Below are positions 17,809-26,056 of a stretch of 64,000 bases of DNA, in pieces. The DNA comes from Flavobacterium tistrianum (GTDB lineage Bacteria; Bacteroidota; Bacteroidia; Flavobacteriales; Flavobacteriaceae): NCBI RefSeq assembly GCF_003254545.1, contig NZ_QJRH01000073.1, positions 124,001-188,000 of the forward strand, given 5' to 3'. A model generated the notes under the pieces. That model was given only the letters and a program-made list of their open reading frames with translations, was not told the DNA's origin and made no database searches. The translations under genes and the position numbers were made by a program. Numbering within the stretch: position 1 is the first letter of the stretch; the number at the start of each line of letters is the position of its first letter.

Positions 17809-18663
17809 TTAGAAATTTATTTGCAACTCTTTAAATACCTCTTTAGTTATATCCTTTCGGCAATTTCCGAAATCGGCTCTATTATTATTTCGATTTTGCA
17901 AAAGTCTTGTAGCAAAGAAATAAGTTCCATTTTCTTTTTCAACATAACCTACCCACCAACCAATATTAAAACCTTTCTCTCTTGTCCATCCGGTTTTTGA
18001 ATAAATTTTATAGTCTGAACCTTTTTCGCTAAGCATTACATTTTTTACAATCTGCATATTTCTCTTCGAAAAAGGCAACTTTTCTTCATACAACTTTTTT
18101 ACAAATTCGACTTGATTGATAGGTGAAATGGCAAAATCGCCAAAGTTCCAAAAATCAGTGTCCTTCTGAGAAAGATTAACATTTCCGTAATGGCATAATT
18201 TTAAATACTTTTCATAATTCTTTTTACCAATTTTCTTTGCTAATTCAACGAATACCCAGCCTGCAGAAACTTCAAAAGCTTCTTTTACTGTCATATCATG
18301 ATAAATTTCAGGTCTATAACCATACTTTACAGTATCCGTTTTTCCTACCCATTTTACTATATCATTTTCACTGCTAATTGTTTTAGTCTCAAGTGCAATG
18401 AGAAGATTTGCAATCTTAAAGGTGGAAGCAGGCAATGTTTGAAAATTAGCATCAATTGTATCTGACAAAATCCATTTATGATTTACATTATCATAAATGA
18501 CAATTGAACCTTTAACACCACAAGAATCAAAATATTTTTTAAAATCCTGACGGACAACAACTGAATCTTTCTTATCTAGTAAAACATCATTTGTTTTTTT
18601 TGTATTGGAAATACAAGAAATTAAAATTATGCCTATTAGTACTAAAAACAATTTACGAATCAT
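17809..18663 (-). CDS. Class D (OXA-type) beta-lactamase lipoprotein
   Basis: This 284-residue serine hydrolase has a lipobox LISC with Cys17, so it is probably anchored in a membrane. The serine motif STFK is at 80-83, YGN at 159-161, KTG at 223-225 and WWVGY at 236-240, as in class D enzymes. The second motif, usually S-x-V, reads Ser133-Ala-Gly135, so its hydrophobic residue is changed. The deviation could affect deacylation or substrate range. It stands alone, 28 bp downstream of the M1 peptidase gene, with no mobile-element sequences nearby, so it looks like an intrinsic chromosomal gene. A BlaR-type sensor domain is less likely because there are no membrane helices. Confidence 0.85.
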   Translation of the reverse strand: MIRKLFLVLIGIILISCISNTKKTNDVLLDKKDSVVVRQDFKKYFDSCGVKGSIVIYDNVNHKWILSDTIDANFQTLPASTFKIANLLIALETKTISSENDIVKWVGKTDTVKYGYRPEIYHDMTVKEAFEVSAGWVFVELAKKIGKKNYEKYLKLCHYGNVNLSQKDTDFWNFGDFAISPINQVEFVKKLYEEKLPFSKRNMQIVKNVMLSEKGSDYKIYSKTGWTREKGFNIGWWVGYVEKENGTYFFATRLLQNRNNNRADFGNCRKDITKEVFKELQINF

Positions 18664-18690
18664 TCGTCAGGGCTTTTAAAGAATTTAAAT

Positions 18691-20346
18691 TTATTCAACG
18701 ATATTAGAAGTCGTTACATAGAAGTTTTTATCTACTTCTAGCTTTCTGTCCTCATTTTCCGTTTTTATGGATTGCCATTCTGTTGTTGGTTTTAACCAAG
18801 TTTCTACGCCATTAATTTTAACTTTAACTGGCATATCAAATTTAGACACGCAATTTGTCCAATGATATCCGAAAGTTCCGTTTTTAAATATGTATTCAAA
18901 TACAGGAATTTGAGTTGTAGTTAAATATTGAGCAAATACTCTATTAAAGTTAATTCCCGACTGCTCATTCATATAGTCTTGAATCTGTTTTCCTGTAACA
19001 GTTTGATGATAAAAAGTCTTATTCATACCTCTTAAAATGGATTTCCACTTAGCATCATCATTAATTATTTGACGAATTGTATGAAGCATATTGGCTCCTT
19101 TTGGATACATATCTCCAGATCCTTCATTGTTCACGTCATAATGACCAATAATTGGTTTATCGTTTTGAATATTTTTTCTGCATCCAATTACATATTCAGC
19201 ACCAGCGTCTTTTCCGTAATAATATTCTACAAAAAGACTTTCAGAATAATTGGTAAAACTCTCGTGAACCCACATATCTGCAATATCTTTGTAGGTAATA
19301 TTGTTAGCGTACCATTCGTGTCCAGATTCATGAATGATGATAAAATCAAATTTTAATCCCCAGCCAGTTCCGCTTAAATCTTTTCCTAAATAACCTTGCT
19401 TATATTGGTTTCCATAAGTTACAGAACTTTGGTGCTCCATTCCTAAATAAGGAACTTCGACCAATTTATAACTATCTTCATAAAACGGATAAGGTCCAAA
19501 CCAATTTTCAAAAGCTTTCAGCATTTTTGGAGCATCTTTAAAATGTTCTTTAGCCAAAGCTAAATTATCTCTCAGGACATAGTAATTACAGTCTAAATTT
19601 CCTTTTTCACCTTTAAATACCTCAGAGAAATTTACATAATCGCCAATATTGATATTTACGCCGTAATTGTTGATCGGATTTGAAACGTACCAGTTGAAAG
19701 TTTTAGTGCCGTCTTTTTCTTTTTTAACGCTTTTCAATCTTCCGTTAGAAACCTCCGTCAAATCGCCAGGAACATTAACGCTGATTAACATATTTTCTAC
19801 TTCATCGTACATATGATCTTTACAAGGCCACCAAACACTTGCTCCTAAACCTTGACAAGATGTAGCGATAAAATCTTTTCCGTTTTTATCTTTCTTCCAA
19901 GAAAATCCGCCATCCCAAGGAGCTCTAACTGCTTCTTTTGGTTTTCCTTCAAAAAAGACTATTATTTCTTTTACATCACCAACTTTCTGCTTTTCATTCA
20001 AAGTAATAAAAAACGCATTTCCGTCTCTTTCAAACTTTAATTCCTTTCCGTTTTGTGTTACTTTGGTAATGTTCATTGGCTGCTGCAAATCGATCTGCAT
20101 ACGATTGTTTTCTGTTAAAACAGTATAACGAACCGTATTTGAACCTGAAATTGATTTTTCTTTTGGATTCACTTTTACATCAAGGTGATAGTATTTTAAA
20201 TCCCACCAAGCTCTTTCCTTTGTAATGCTTCCGCGTAAAGTATCCTGATGTGTAAAAACGGTTTCAGACTTATTTAAAAGTCCCTGAGCATTGGCAGTAA
20301 AACCAATTAGAAAGGCGAAAACTACGCCACCAAAGTATTTTTTCAT
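18691..20346 (-). CDS. M1 family metallopeptidase, secreted
   Basis: This 551-residue zinc aminopeptidase-like protein has a signal peptide ending about TANAQ (21). An N-terminal beta domain is followed by the gluzincin catalytic domain, with zinc ligands HESGH at 339-343 and Glu362 in WVHESFTNYSE. The exopeptidase motif that binds the substrate N-terminus appears as GMEH (302-305) instead of GAMEN. The length lacks the large C-terminal helical domain of PepN. It is probably periplasmic and trims peptides. The gene points away from the CBM9-like gene. Confidence 0.9.
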   Translation of the reverse strand: MKKYFGGVVFAFLIGFTANAQGLLNKSETVFTHQDTLRGSITKERAWWDLKYYHLDVKVNPKEKSISGSNTVRYTVLTENNRMQIDLQQPMNITKVTQNGKELKFERDGNAFFITLNEKQKVGDVKEIIVFFEGKPKEAVRAPWDGGFSWKKDKNGKDFIATSCQGLGASVWWPCKDHMYDEVENMLISVNVPGDLTEVSNGRLKSVKKEKDGTKTFNWYVSNPINNYGVNINIGDYVNFSEVFKGEKGNLDCNYYVLRDNLALAKEHFKDAPKMLKAFENWFGPYPFYEDSYKLVEVPYLGMEHQSSVTYGNQYKQGYLGKDLSGTGWGLKFDFIIIHESGHEWYANNITYKDIADMWVHESFTNYSESLFVEYYYGKDAGAEYVIGCRKNIQNDKPIIGHYDVNNEGSGDMYPKGANMLHTIRQIINDDAKWKSILRGMNKTFYHQTVTGKQIQDYMNEQSGINFNRVFAQYLTTTQIPVFEYIFKNGTFGYHWTNCVSKFDMPVKVKINGVETWLKPTTEWQSIKTENEDRKLEVDKNFYVTTSNIVE

Positions 20347-20515
20347 TATTTATAAATTTGAAATAATTAGGCAATTAAACCAGCTTAATCTTCAACAAAT
20401 GTAAACATTCAAATCAAGCTTTTTAGAAAATTATGATTTGAACACAAATAAACAGCAACCAAAATTCATTATTCTTCTCTATTTTAGTGCTCTTAAAATT
20501 TAAGCTTTCATAAAT

Positions 20516-21214
20516 ATGAGATTAACTACACTTGTTTTCCATTTTATTATAATGTTTTCGACAGTTGTTAATGCACAAACAATCCCGATTCATAAAACAA
20601 ACATGCAAGTAACAATTGACGGAAACTTATCTGATTGGAACAGACCGTTCTTAGGACCATTTCTAATTCATAATTCTGGAGAAAAAGCTTTGCAAAATAC
20701 TTTTGTTTCACTTTCGTGGAATAATGAAAACTTATACTTAGCTTACAAATGCAATGATTCTCAGATTATTGGAACACCACAAAGAAAAGATTCTCAGATA
20801 TTTAATACAGATGATTTAGTCGAAATTTTTATCGATCCAGATGGAGACAGCCAAAATTATATCGAAATTGGAGTAAATGCATTTTCTACAAATTACGATC
20901 TACTTTTAAAATGCATTTCGCCAGAATGTGGCGGATGGAATACAGCAATGGGCTTTGATATTAAAGGCTTAGAGTCTTTGAGTAAAATAACTCCTGAAGG
21001 TTATGTAGTAGAAATTAAAATTCCTTTTTCTAGTCTTGAAAAAATTGAAAATGGAGGTTTTAAAAAACCAAAAACAGGAACAAAATGGCGAGGAAACGCT
21101 TTTAGAATTGATTACGGTAACACAACCGAATATCTTGCATTACAGTCGTATAAAACTTCAGTTTTCGGATTTCATCAACCAACAGAATTTGCTGTTTTTG
21201 AGTTTGTAGAATAA
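20516..21214 (+). CDS. Secreted CBM9-like carbohydrate-binding domain protein
   Basis: This 232-residue protein has a signal peptide ending about VVNAQ, followed by a single domain matching the CBM9-like pattern: VTIDGNLSDWNRP near 33, VSLSWNNENLYLAYKCNDSQI around 65, DDLVEIFIDPDGDSQNYIEIGVNA near 100, and YVVEIKIPFSSL around 168. The family includes xylan/cellulose-binding modules and domains in redox or membrane proteins. No catalytic domain is attached. It stands as a single gene divergent from the M1 peptidase. Confidence 0.75.
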   Translation: MRLTTLVFHFIIMFSTVVNAQTIPIHKTNMQVTIDGNLSDWNRPFLGPFLIHNSGEKALQNTFVSLSWNNENLYLAYKCNDSQIIGTPQRKDSQIFNTDDLVEIFIDPDGDSQNYIEIGVNAFSTNYDLLLKCISPECGGWNTAMGFDIKGLESLSKITPEGYVVEIKIPFSSLEKIENGGFKKPKTGTKWRGNAFRIDYGNTTEYLALQSYKTSVFGFHQPTEFAVFEFVE

Positions 21215-21218
21215 ATTT

Positions 21219-21274
21219 GTTTCAGGTTTCACGTTTCAAGTTCTGTGAGCAACTTGAAACCTGAAACCTGAAAC
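21219..21274. repeat. GTTTCA-family palindromic repeat (copy 2)
   Basis: Two 24-bp arms (21219-21242 and 21251-21274) are complementary with one mismatch around an 8-nt loop. Each arm is built of GTTTCAGG/GTTTCACG units. It lies between the converging CBM9-like gene and hisIE, where it could also act as a processing or termination hairpin. Confidence 0.8.
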
Positions 21275-21282
21275 AATAAAAC

Positions 21283-21879
21283 TTATTTCTGGCGTTTTTT
21301 CAAAACTTCAACAACATCATTCAATTGATATCCTTTTGCTTGAAGCAGAATTAAATAATGAAATAGTAAATCTGCGCTTTCGCTAAGGAACAAATCGTTG
21401 TTATTGTCTTTTGCTTCGATTACCACTTCTACAGCCTCTTCGCCCACTTTCTGAGCAATTTTATTGATCCCTTTTTCGAATAAAGAAGCCACATAACTTT
21501 TTTCAGAATCTGCATTTTCTTTGCGCGTTTTGATTGTATTTTCTAATTGCGAAATAAAACCATAATTAGCATCATTTGGTTCTTGCCAACAAGTATCTGC
21601 GCCCGTGTGGCATGTTGGGCCAACAGGTTTTGCTTGAATTAAAAGCGTATCGCCATCGCAGTCGTTTTTAATGCTTACTAAGTTTAAAAAGTTACCGCTC
21701 TCCTCGCCTTTCGTCCAAAGTCTTTGTTTGGAACGACTAAAGAAAGTCACCTTTTGCGTTTCTATTGTTTTTTGAAGCGATTCTTCGTTCATATAACCCA
21801 GCATCAGAACATTTTTTGTTTCTGAATCCTGAATGATCGCTGGAATTAATCCGTGTGCGCTTTTTATATCTATGTCCAT
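21283..21879 (-). CDS. hisIE: Bifunctional phosphoribosyl-AMP cyclohydrolase / phosphoribosyl-ATP pyrophosphohydrolase
   Basis: The protein catalyses steps 2 and 3 of histidine synthesis. Of 198 residues, the N-terminal HisI domain (about 1-105) has FFSRSKQRLWTKGEESGNFL, DCDGDTLL and the zinc/magnesium Cys/His set in GPTCHTGADTCW. The C-terminal HisE domain (about 110-198) has KVGEEAVEVVIEAKDN. It is the last gene of the his operon. The 113-bp gap to hisF holds a TTTTAGATT repeat. Confidence 0.96.
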   Translation of the reverse strand: MDIDIKSAHGLIPAIIQDSETKNVLMLGYMNEESLQKTIETQKVTFFSRSKQRLWTKGEESGNFLNLVSIKNDCDGDTLLIQAKPVGPTCHTGADTCWQEPNDANYGFISQLENTIKTRKENADSEKSYVASLFEKGINKIAQKVGEEAVEVVIEAKDNNNDLFLSESADLLFHYLILLQAKGYQLNDVVEVLKKRQK

Positions 21880-21885
21880 GTCTAT

Positions 21886-21930
21886 TTTAGATTTTAGATT
21901 TCAGATTTTAGATTCTAAAAACTGAAAATT
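21886..21930. repeat. TTTTAGATT-family repeat between hisF and hisIE
   Basis: Tandem units ATTTTAGATTTTAGATTTC and ATTTTAGATTC are followed by a complementary TCTAAAAACTGAAAA. The same composition occurs between hisH and hisA at 23565-23609. Confidence 0.6.
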
Positions 21931-21992
21931 TATTTTTTTTGATTTTTTGATATTTCTATTGTTTGGAATTTGGCGCTTCAAAAATTGGAATT

Positions 21993-22748
21993 TCATAACC
22001 TTACTTCTATATTGTTATTTCTTAATTCTTGTTTTAAAGCTTTGATTTCAATTTCTTTAAAATGAAAAACACTTGCCGCTAAAGCCGCGTCAGCTTTTCC
22101 TTTTTGAAACGAATCTACAAAATGCTGAATATTTCCAGCTCCTCCAGAAGCAATAATTGGAATATTTACTAATTCTGAAAGTTTAGCCAAAGCTTCGTTT
22201 GCAAATCCATTTTTGGTTCCGTCATTATCCATTGAAGTGAATAGAATTTCTCCTGCACCACGTTCGGCGACTTCAACAGCCCAATCGAATAAATTTAGTT
22301 CAGTCGGTACTTTTCCGCCAACTAAATGCACAATCCATTGTCCGCCAATTTGTTTCGCATCAATTGCCACTACAACACATTGGCTTCCAAATTTCTGAGC
22401 TAAATCGTTTATCAATTGTGGATTTTTAACTGCCGATGAATTGATTGAAACTTTATCAGCTCCGTTATTAAGCAGAATATCAACATCTTCAACAGATGAA
22501 ATTCCACCGCCAACCGTAAACGGAATATTGATTTTTTCTGCCACGCTTCGCACCATATTTACCAGCGTTTTACGTCTTTCTTCTGTTGCTGAAATATCCA
22601 GAAAAACCAATTCGTCTGCGCCTTCAGCTGAATAAATCGCAGCCAATTCCACAGGATCTCCTGCATCGCGCAAGTCAACGAAATTAACGCCTTTTACGGT
22701 TCTTCCGTTTTTTATATCTAAGCAAGGTATGATTCTTTTTGCTAACAT
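21993..22748 (-). CDS. hisF: Imidazole glycerol phosphate synthase, cyclase subunit
   Basis: The cyclase half of IGPS uses ammonia from HisH to convert PRFAR to IGP and AICAR. The (beta/alpha)8 barrel of 251 residues starts LAKRIIPCLDIKNGRTVKGVNF, with the catalytic Asp in CLDIK (11) and the second Asp in SMDNDGTKNGF (about 130). It follows hisA after 81 bp. Confidence 0.97.
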   Translation of the reverse strand: MLAKRIIPCLDIKNGRTVKGVNFVDLRDAGDPVELAAIYSAEGADELVFLDISATEERRKTLVNMVRSVAEKINIPFTVGGGISSVEDVDILLNNGADKVSINSSAVKNPQLINDLAQKFGSQCVVVAIDAKQIGGQWIVHLVGGKVPTELNLFDWAVEVAERGAGEILFTSMDNDGTKNGFANEALAKLSELVNIPIIASGGAGNIQHFVDSFQKGKADAALAASVFHFKEIEIKALKQELRNNNIEVRL

Positions 22749-22845
22749 TTATCTAATGTGTTAATTAGAGAATTAGTCAATTAGATAATTACTTCACATA
22801 CTGTGTAAATATCTAATTATCAAATTTTCTCATTTTCTAATTATA
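22749..22845. repeat. AATTAG-family palindrome between hisA and hisF
   Basis: TTAATTAGAGAATTAGTC and AATTAGATAATT on the left mirror ATCTAATTATC and TTTTCTAATTAT on the right. The right end overlaps the hisA stop codon, so the last codons of hisA are read from repeat DNA. A related 87-bp tandem unit lies at 56494-56667. Confidence 0.6.
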
Positions 22846-23555
22846 AAATCCTCAAGTTGCTTTAGTGTAATTCTGCCTTCATAAATTGCTTTTCCGATAA
22901 TGGTTCCTTCACAACCTAATTCAGTTAATTTTGGCAATTCGTCGAAGGTCGAAATTCCACCTGAAGCTATTAATTTTATGCCTTTTACTTCCGCTAAAAT
23001 TTTGCTGTACAAATCAAAACTTGGGCCTTGAAGCATTCCATCTTTTGCAATATCCGTGCAAATAACATACTGAATTCCTTTTGATTGATAATCTTGAACA
23101 AACGGAACTAAATCTTCATTTGATTCTTCTAACCAACCAGAAACAGCTATTTTTTCATCTTTTGCATCAGCGCCTAGAATGATTTTCTCTGAACCATATT
23201 CTGAAATCCATTTTTCGAAAATGGCTCTATTTTTTACGGCAATACTTCCACCAGTAATTTGATTTGCACCACTTTCAAAAGCAATTCTCAAATCGTCATC
23301 TGATTTTAATCCGCCTCCAAAATCAATTTTTAAACTGGTTTGTGTTGCAATTTGTTCTAATATTTTATAATTGACAATTTTACTTGATTTTGCACCGTCT
23401 AAGTCTACTAAATGCAAATATTCAATTCCGTGCGCTTCAAATGATTTCGCTACTTCAAGCGGATTTTCATTGTAAATTATTTTGGTATCATAATCACCTT
23501 TGGACAAACGAACACATTTTCCTTCAATGATATCTATGGCTGGTATTATTCTCAT
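22830..23555 (-). CDS. hisA: 1-(5-phosphoribosyl)-5-[(5-phosphoribosylamino)methylideneamino]imidazole-4-carboxamide isomerase
   Basis: This enzyme performs ProFAR isomerisation, step 4 of histidine synthesis. The 241-residue barrel starts MRIIPAIDIIEGKCVRLSKGDY with catalytic Asp8, and has CTDIAKDGMLQGPS around 165 with the second acid. Its C-terminal FIIRK and stop overlap the palindromic repeat in the hisA-hisF gap, suggesting that the repeat reached into the coding end. Confidence 0.96.
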   Translation of the reverse strand: MRIIPAIDIIEGKCVRLSKGDYDTKIIYNENPLEVAKSFEAHGIEYLHLVDLDGAKSSKIVNYKILEQIATQTSLKIDFGGGLKSDDDLRIAFESGANQITGGSIAVKNRAIFEKWISEYGSEKIILGADAKDEKIAVSGWLEESNEDLVPFVQDYQSKGIQYVICTDIAKDGMLQGPSFDLYSKILAEVKGIKLIASGGISTFDELPKLTELGCEGTIIGKAIYEGRITLKQLEDFIIRK

Positions 23556-23564
23556 TTTTATTAT

Positions 23565-23609
23565 TTTAGATTTCTGATTTTAGATTTTAGATTCTAAAAA
23601 TTGAAATTA
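23565..23609. repeat. TTTTAGATT-family repeat between hisH and hisA
   Basis: TTTTAGATTTCTGATTTTAG and ATTTTAGATTC are followed by a complementary TCTAAAAATTGAAA. It matches the repeat at 21886-21930 in unit and order. Confidence 0.6.
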
Positions 23610-23640
23610 TTTTTTGATATTTTGATTGATATTGAAGTTC

Positions 23641-24222
23641 TTACATTTTTAAAAAATTACCTAGAATCTTTTCCCCAACATCCCCACTTTTTTCTGGGTG
23701 AAACTGAGTTCCGTAGAAATTATCTTTTTGTAAAGCCGATGCATATTCAACATCATAATTGGTTGTTGCAATCGATTCTGCGCAATTTGGCGCATAAAAA
23801 CTATGAACCAAATACATAAATTCATTTTCAGAAATGCCTTTAAACAAATCCGATTTTAAATCATAAATTTTATTCCATCCCATTTGAGGCACTTTTACGT
23901 TGTTTGAAAATTTCAAAACATCAACATCAAAAATTCCTAAACCTTCTGTATTTCCTTCCTCTGTTTTATTGCACATTAACTGCATTCCGAGGCAAATGCC
24001 TAAAACAGGCTGTTTTAACTGCGGAATCAGGCTATCTAAACCGCTCTCGCGAAGTTTTGTCATAGCCGAACTCGCCTCGCCCACGCCAGGAAAAATCACT
24101 TTATCTGCCGATTTAATTTCTTCTGGATTATTACTCAGAACAGCTTTAAAACCCAATCTTTCAATAGCAAACATAATGCTTTGAATATTTCCTGCTCCGT
24201 AATTTATAATTACTATTTTCAT
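23641..24222 (-). CDS. hisH: Imidazole glycerol phosphate synthase, glutaminase subunit
   Basis: The class I amidotransferase subunit of IGPS supplies ammonia to HisF. I place the start at MKIVIINYGAGN (24222). A longer frame from 24255 would add MKPETKQTKNK, which is encoded by the neighbouring GTTTCA repeat and is not part of the family. About 193 residues. The catalytic Cys lies in GICLGMQLM and the His/Glu in GTQFHPEKSG. Confidence 0.95.
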   Translation of the reverse strand: MKIVIINYGAGNIQSIMFAIERLGFKAVLSNNPEEIKSADKVIFPGVGEASSAMTKLRESGLDSLIPQLKQPVLGICLGMQLMCNKTEEGNTEGLGIFDVDVLKFSNNVKVPQMGWNKIYDLKSDLFKGISENEFMYLVHSFYAPNCAESIATTNYDVEYASALQKDNFYGTQFHPEKSGDVGEKILGNFLKM

Positions 24223-24241
24223 TTTGTTTTTTGTTTGTTTT

Positions 24242-24298
24242 GTTTCAGGTTTCACGTTTCACGTTGCTTAACAGAACGTGAAACGTGAAACGTAAAAC
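24242..24298. repeat. GTTTCA-family palindromic repeat (copy 3)
   Basis: Arms 24242-24265 and 24275-24298 of repeated GTTTCAGG/GTTTCACG units are nearly complementary around a 9-nt loop, in the gap between the NTF2-like gene and hisH. Confidence 0.8.
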
Positions 24299-24321
24299 TT
24301 GAAACTTGAAAAATTTTTTAT

Positions 24322-24672
24322 CTACAAATCTGTATAATGAGCAATCATCTTGTTCACCAATCCTTCTTCATTAAAAAACATTACTTCAACTGCTTTTTTA
24401 TCCATTATCGATTTATAATACAATGCAACAGAATTTACACCCGAAGTAACATCAATCAATTCAAACTCTAAATCTGGAAATTTCGATAGGGCTTTACTCC
24501 AATAAGCTGCAACGTTCTCTTTTCCAGAAAGTGAACCGCTTTCAATTCCTCCAGCCAATTTGATCATTGGTGTTGTAATTTCAAGATCATCGGAATAATG
24601 ACTCATAATATCATTTAAATCATGAGAATTCCAAGATTCTATCCAAGATTTAGCAAATTTTTCAGCGTTCAT
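24322..24672 (-). CDS. NTF2/SnoaL-like small protein inside the his operon
   Basis: This protein of about 116 residues starts at MNAEKFAKSWIESWNSHDLNDIM. The longer frame from 24711 again adds repeat-derived MKPETKKTK and is unlikely. The pattern W-NSHD-(N)-IMSHYSDDLEI and the later ALYYKSIMDKKAVEVMFFNEEGLVNKMIAHY fit the NTF2-like cone fold, which includes small-molecule isomerases and binding proteins. It lies between hisB and hisH, with GTTTCA repeats on both sides. A role in histidine synthesis is not known; it may be a passenger. Confidence 0.75.
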   Translation of the reverse strand: MNAEKFAKSWIESWNSHDLNDIMSHYSDDLEITTPMIKLAGGIESGSLSGKENVAAYWSKALSKFPDLEFELIDVTSGVNSVALYYKSIMDKKAVEVMFFNEEGLVNKMIAHYTDL

Positions 24673-24697
24673 GTTTTCTAGTTTTTTAGTTTTTTTT

Positions 24698-24761
24698 GTT
24701 TCAGGTTTCAAGTTCCATGTTGCACGTTTTGTTGAGTAACTTGAAACGTGAAACTTGAAAC
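24698..24761. repeat. GTTTCA-family palindromic repeat (copy 4)
   Basis: GTTTCAGGTTTCAAGTT (24698-24714) and an AACTTGAAACGTGAAACTTG-containing arm (24738-24761) are complementary, in the gap between hisB and the NTF2-like gene. Confidence 0.8.
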
Positions 24762-24766
24762 AAATT

Positions 24767-25903
24767 TTAAAGCATTCCTTTCGTTGAAGGCAAAATCATC
24801 TTTTCTGTATCTCTTTTTACGGCTACTTTTATCGCTTTCGCGAAAGCTTTAAAAATGGCTTCGATTTTGTGATGCTCGTTGATTCCTTCTGCTTTGATGT
24901 TTAAGTTCGCTTTTGCACCATCTGTAAACGATTTAAAGAAGTGATAAAACATTTCAGTCGGCATTTTACCTACCATTTCACGTTTGAATTCAGTTTCCCA
25001 AATCAGCCAGTTTCTTCCGCCGAAATCAATTGCTGCTTGTGCTAAGCAATCATCCATTGGAAGACAGAATCCGTAACGTTCAATTCCTAATTTATTCCCT
25101 AACGCTTTTGCGAAAACTTCTCCTAAAGCAATAGCAGTGTCTTCAATTGTATGGTGTTCATCGACTTCTAAATCGCCTTTTACGGTAATTTCCAAATCCA
25201 TTTGACCGTGACGTGATATTTGGTCTAACATGTGGTCGAAAAAGGCAATTCCGGTGTCGATTTTGCTTTTTCCAGTTCCATCAAGGTTTAGATTGATGTA
25301 AATATCTGTTTCGTTTGTTTTTCTTGTGATTGATGCCGAACGCGCTTCTAGTTTCAAAAACTCATAGATTTTCTTCCAATCCATTGTCTGCAAAACGATT
25401 GTCTTGTTTAATTCTTCACGTTTTGACGAAATTTCATTGCTTCCAATTCCATCCGTATCGTTCATGAAAATGGCTTTTGCTCCTAAGTTTTTAGCCAATT
25501 CAACATCAGTCAAACGATCTCCTAAAACAAAAGAATTTTCTAAATCATATTCTGGATTATTCAAATATTTCGTCAGCATTCCCGTTCTTGGTTTGCGAGT
25601 TGGCGCATTTTCTTCTGGAAAAGTTCTGTCTACGAAGATTTCATCAAAAACAACTCCTTCGTTTTCAAAAGCTTTTAAAATAAAATTCTGTGTTGGCCAA
25701 AATGTATCTTCTGGAAAACTATCCGTTCCTAGTCCGTCCTGATTGGTTACCATTGCTAACTCGTAATCCAATTCATTAGCAATTTTAGCTAAATATTGAA
25801 AAGCTTTTGGATAAAACTCTAGTTTATCTAAGCTGTCTAATTGATAATTTTCAGGTTCTAAAACAATCGTTCCGTCACGATCGATAAAAAGTACTTTTTT
25901 CAT
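24767..25903 (-). CDS. hisB: Bifunctional histidinol-phosphatase / imidazoleglycerol-phosphate dehydratase
   Basis: The 378-residue fusion carries out steps 6 and 8 of histidine synthesis. The N-terminal HAD phosphatase (about 1-165) has the nucleophile motif FIDRDGT and VLGDRLTDVELAKN. The C-terminal IGPD domain (about 185-378) has the metal-binding His runs FFDHMLDQISRHGQMD and DEHHTIEDTAIALGE, and later INEHHKIEAIFKAF. The same fusion is found in enterobacteria and Bacteroidota. Confidence 0.97.
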   Translation of the reverse strand: MKKVLFIDRDGTIVLEPENYQLDSLDKLEFYPKAFQYLAKIANELDYELAMVTNQDGLGTDSFPEDTFWPTQNFILKAFENEGVVFDEIFVDRTFPEENAPTRKPRTGMLTKYLNNPEYDLENSFVLGDRLTDVELAKNLGAKAIFMNDTDGIGSNEISSKREELNKTIVLQTMDWKKIYEFLKLEARSASITRKTNETDIYINLNLDGTGKSKIDTGIAFFDHMLDQISRHGQMDLEITVKGDLEVDEHHTIEDTAIALGEVFAKALGNKLGIERYGFCLPMDDCLAQAAIDFGGRNWLIWETEFKREMVGKMPTEMFYHFFKSFTDGAKANLNIKAEGINEHHKIEAIFKAFAKAIKVAVKRDTEKMILPSTKGML

Positions 25904-25916
25904 ATTTTATGTTTTT

Positions 25917-26048
25917 TGCCACAGATTAAAAGGATTAAAATGATTTTCTTTTGCCACGAATTACACGAATTGAATTAGTGAAATTCGTGGCAAAAAATTA
26001 ACCACAAACAGAATAAAAAATCCTTTTAATCTGTATAATCTGTGGCTA
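25917..26048. repeat. GCCACAGATT-family nested palindrome between hisC and hisB
   Basis: The outer pair is GCCACAGATTAAAAGGATT near 25919 and AATCTGTGGC ending 26047. An inner pair of GCCACGAATT and AATTCGTGGC lies between 25950 and 25997. The same two-part family occurs at 63722-63826 before tsaE. Confidence 0.75.
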
Positions 26049-26056
26049 TATTTTTT

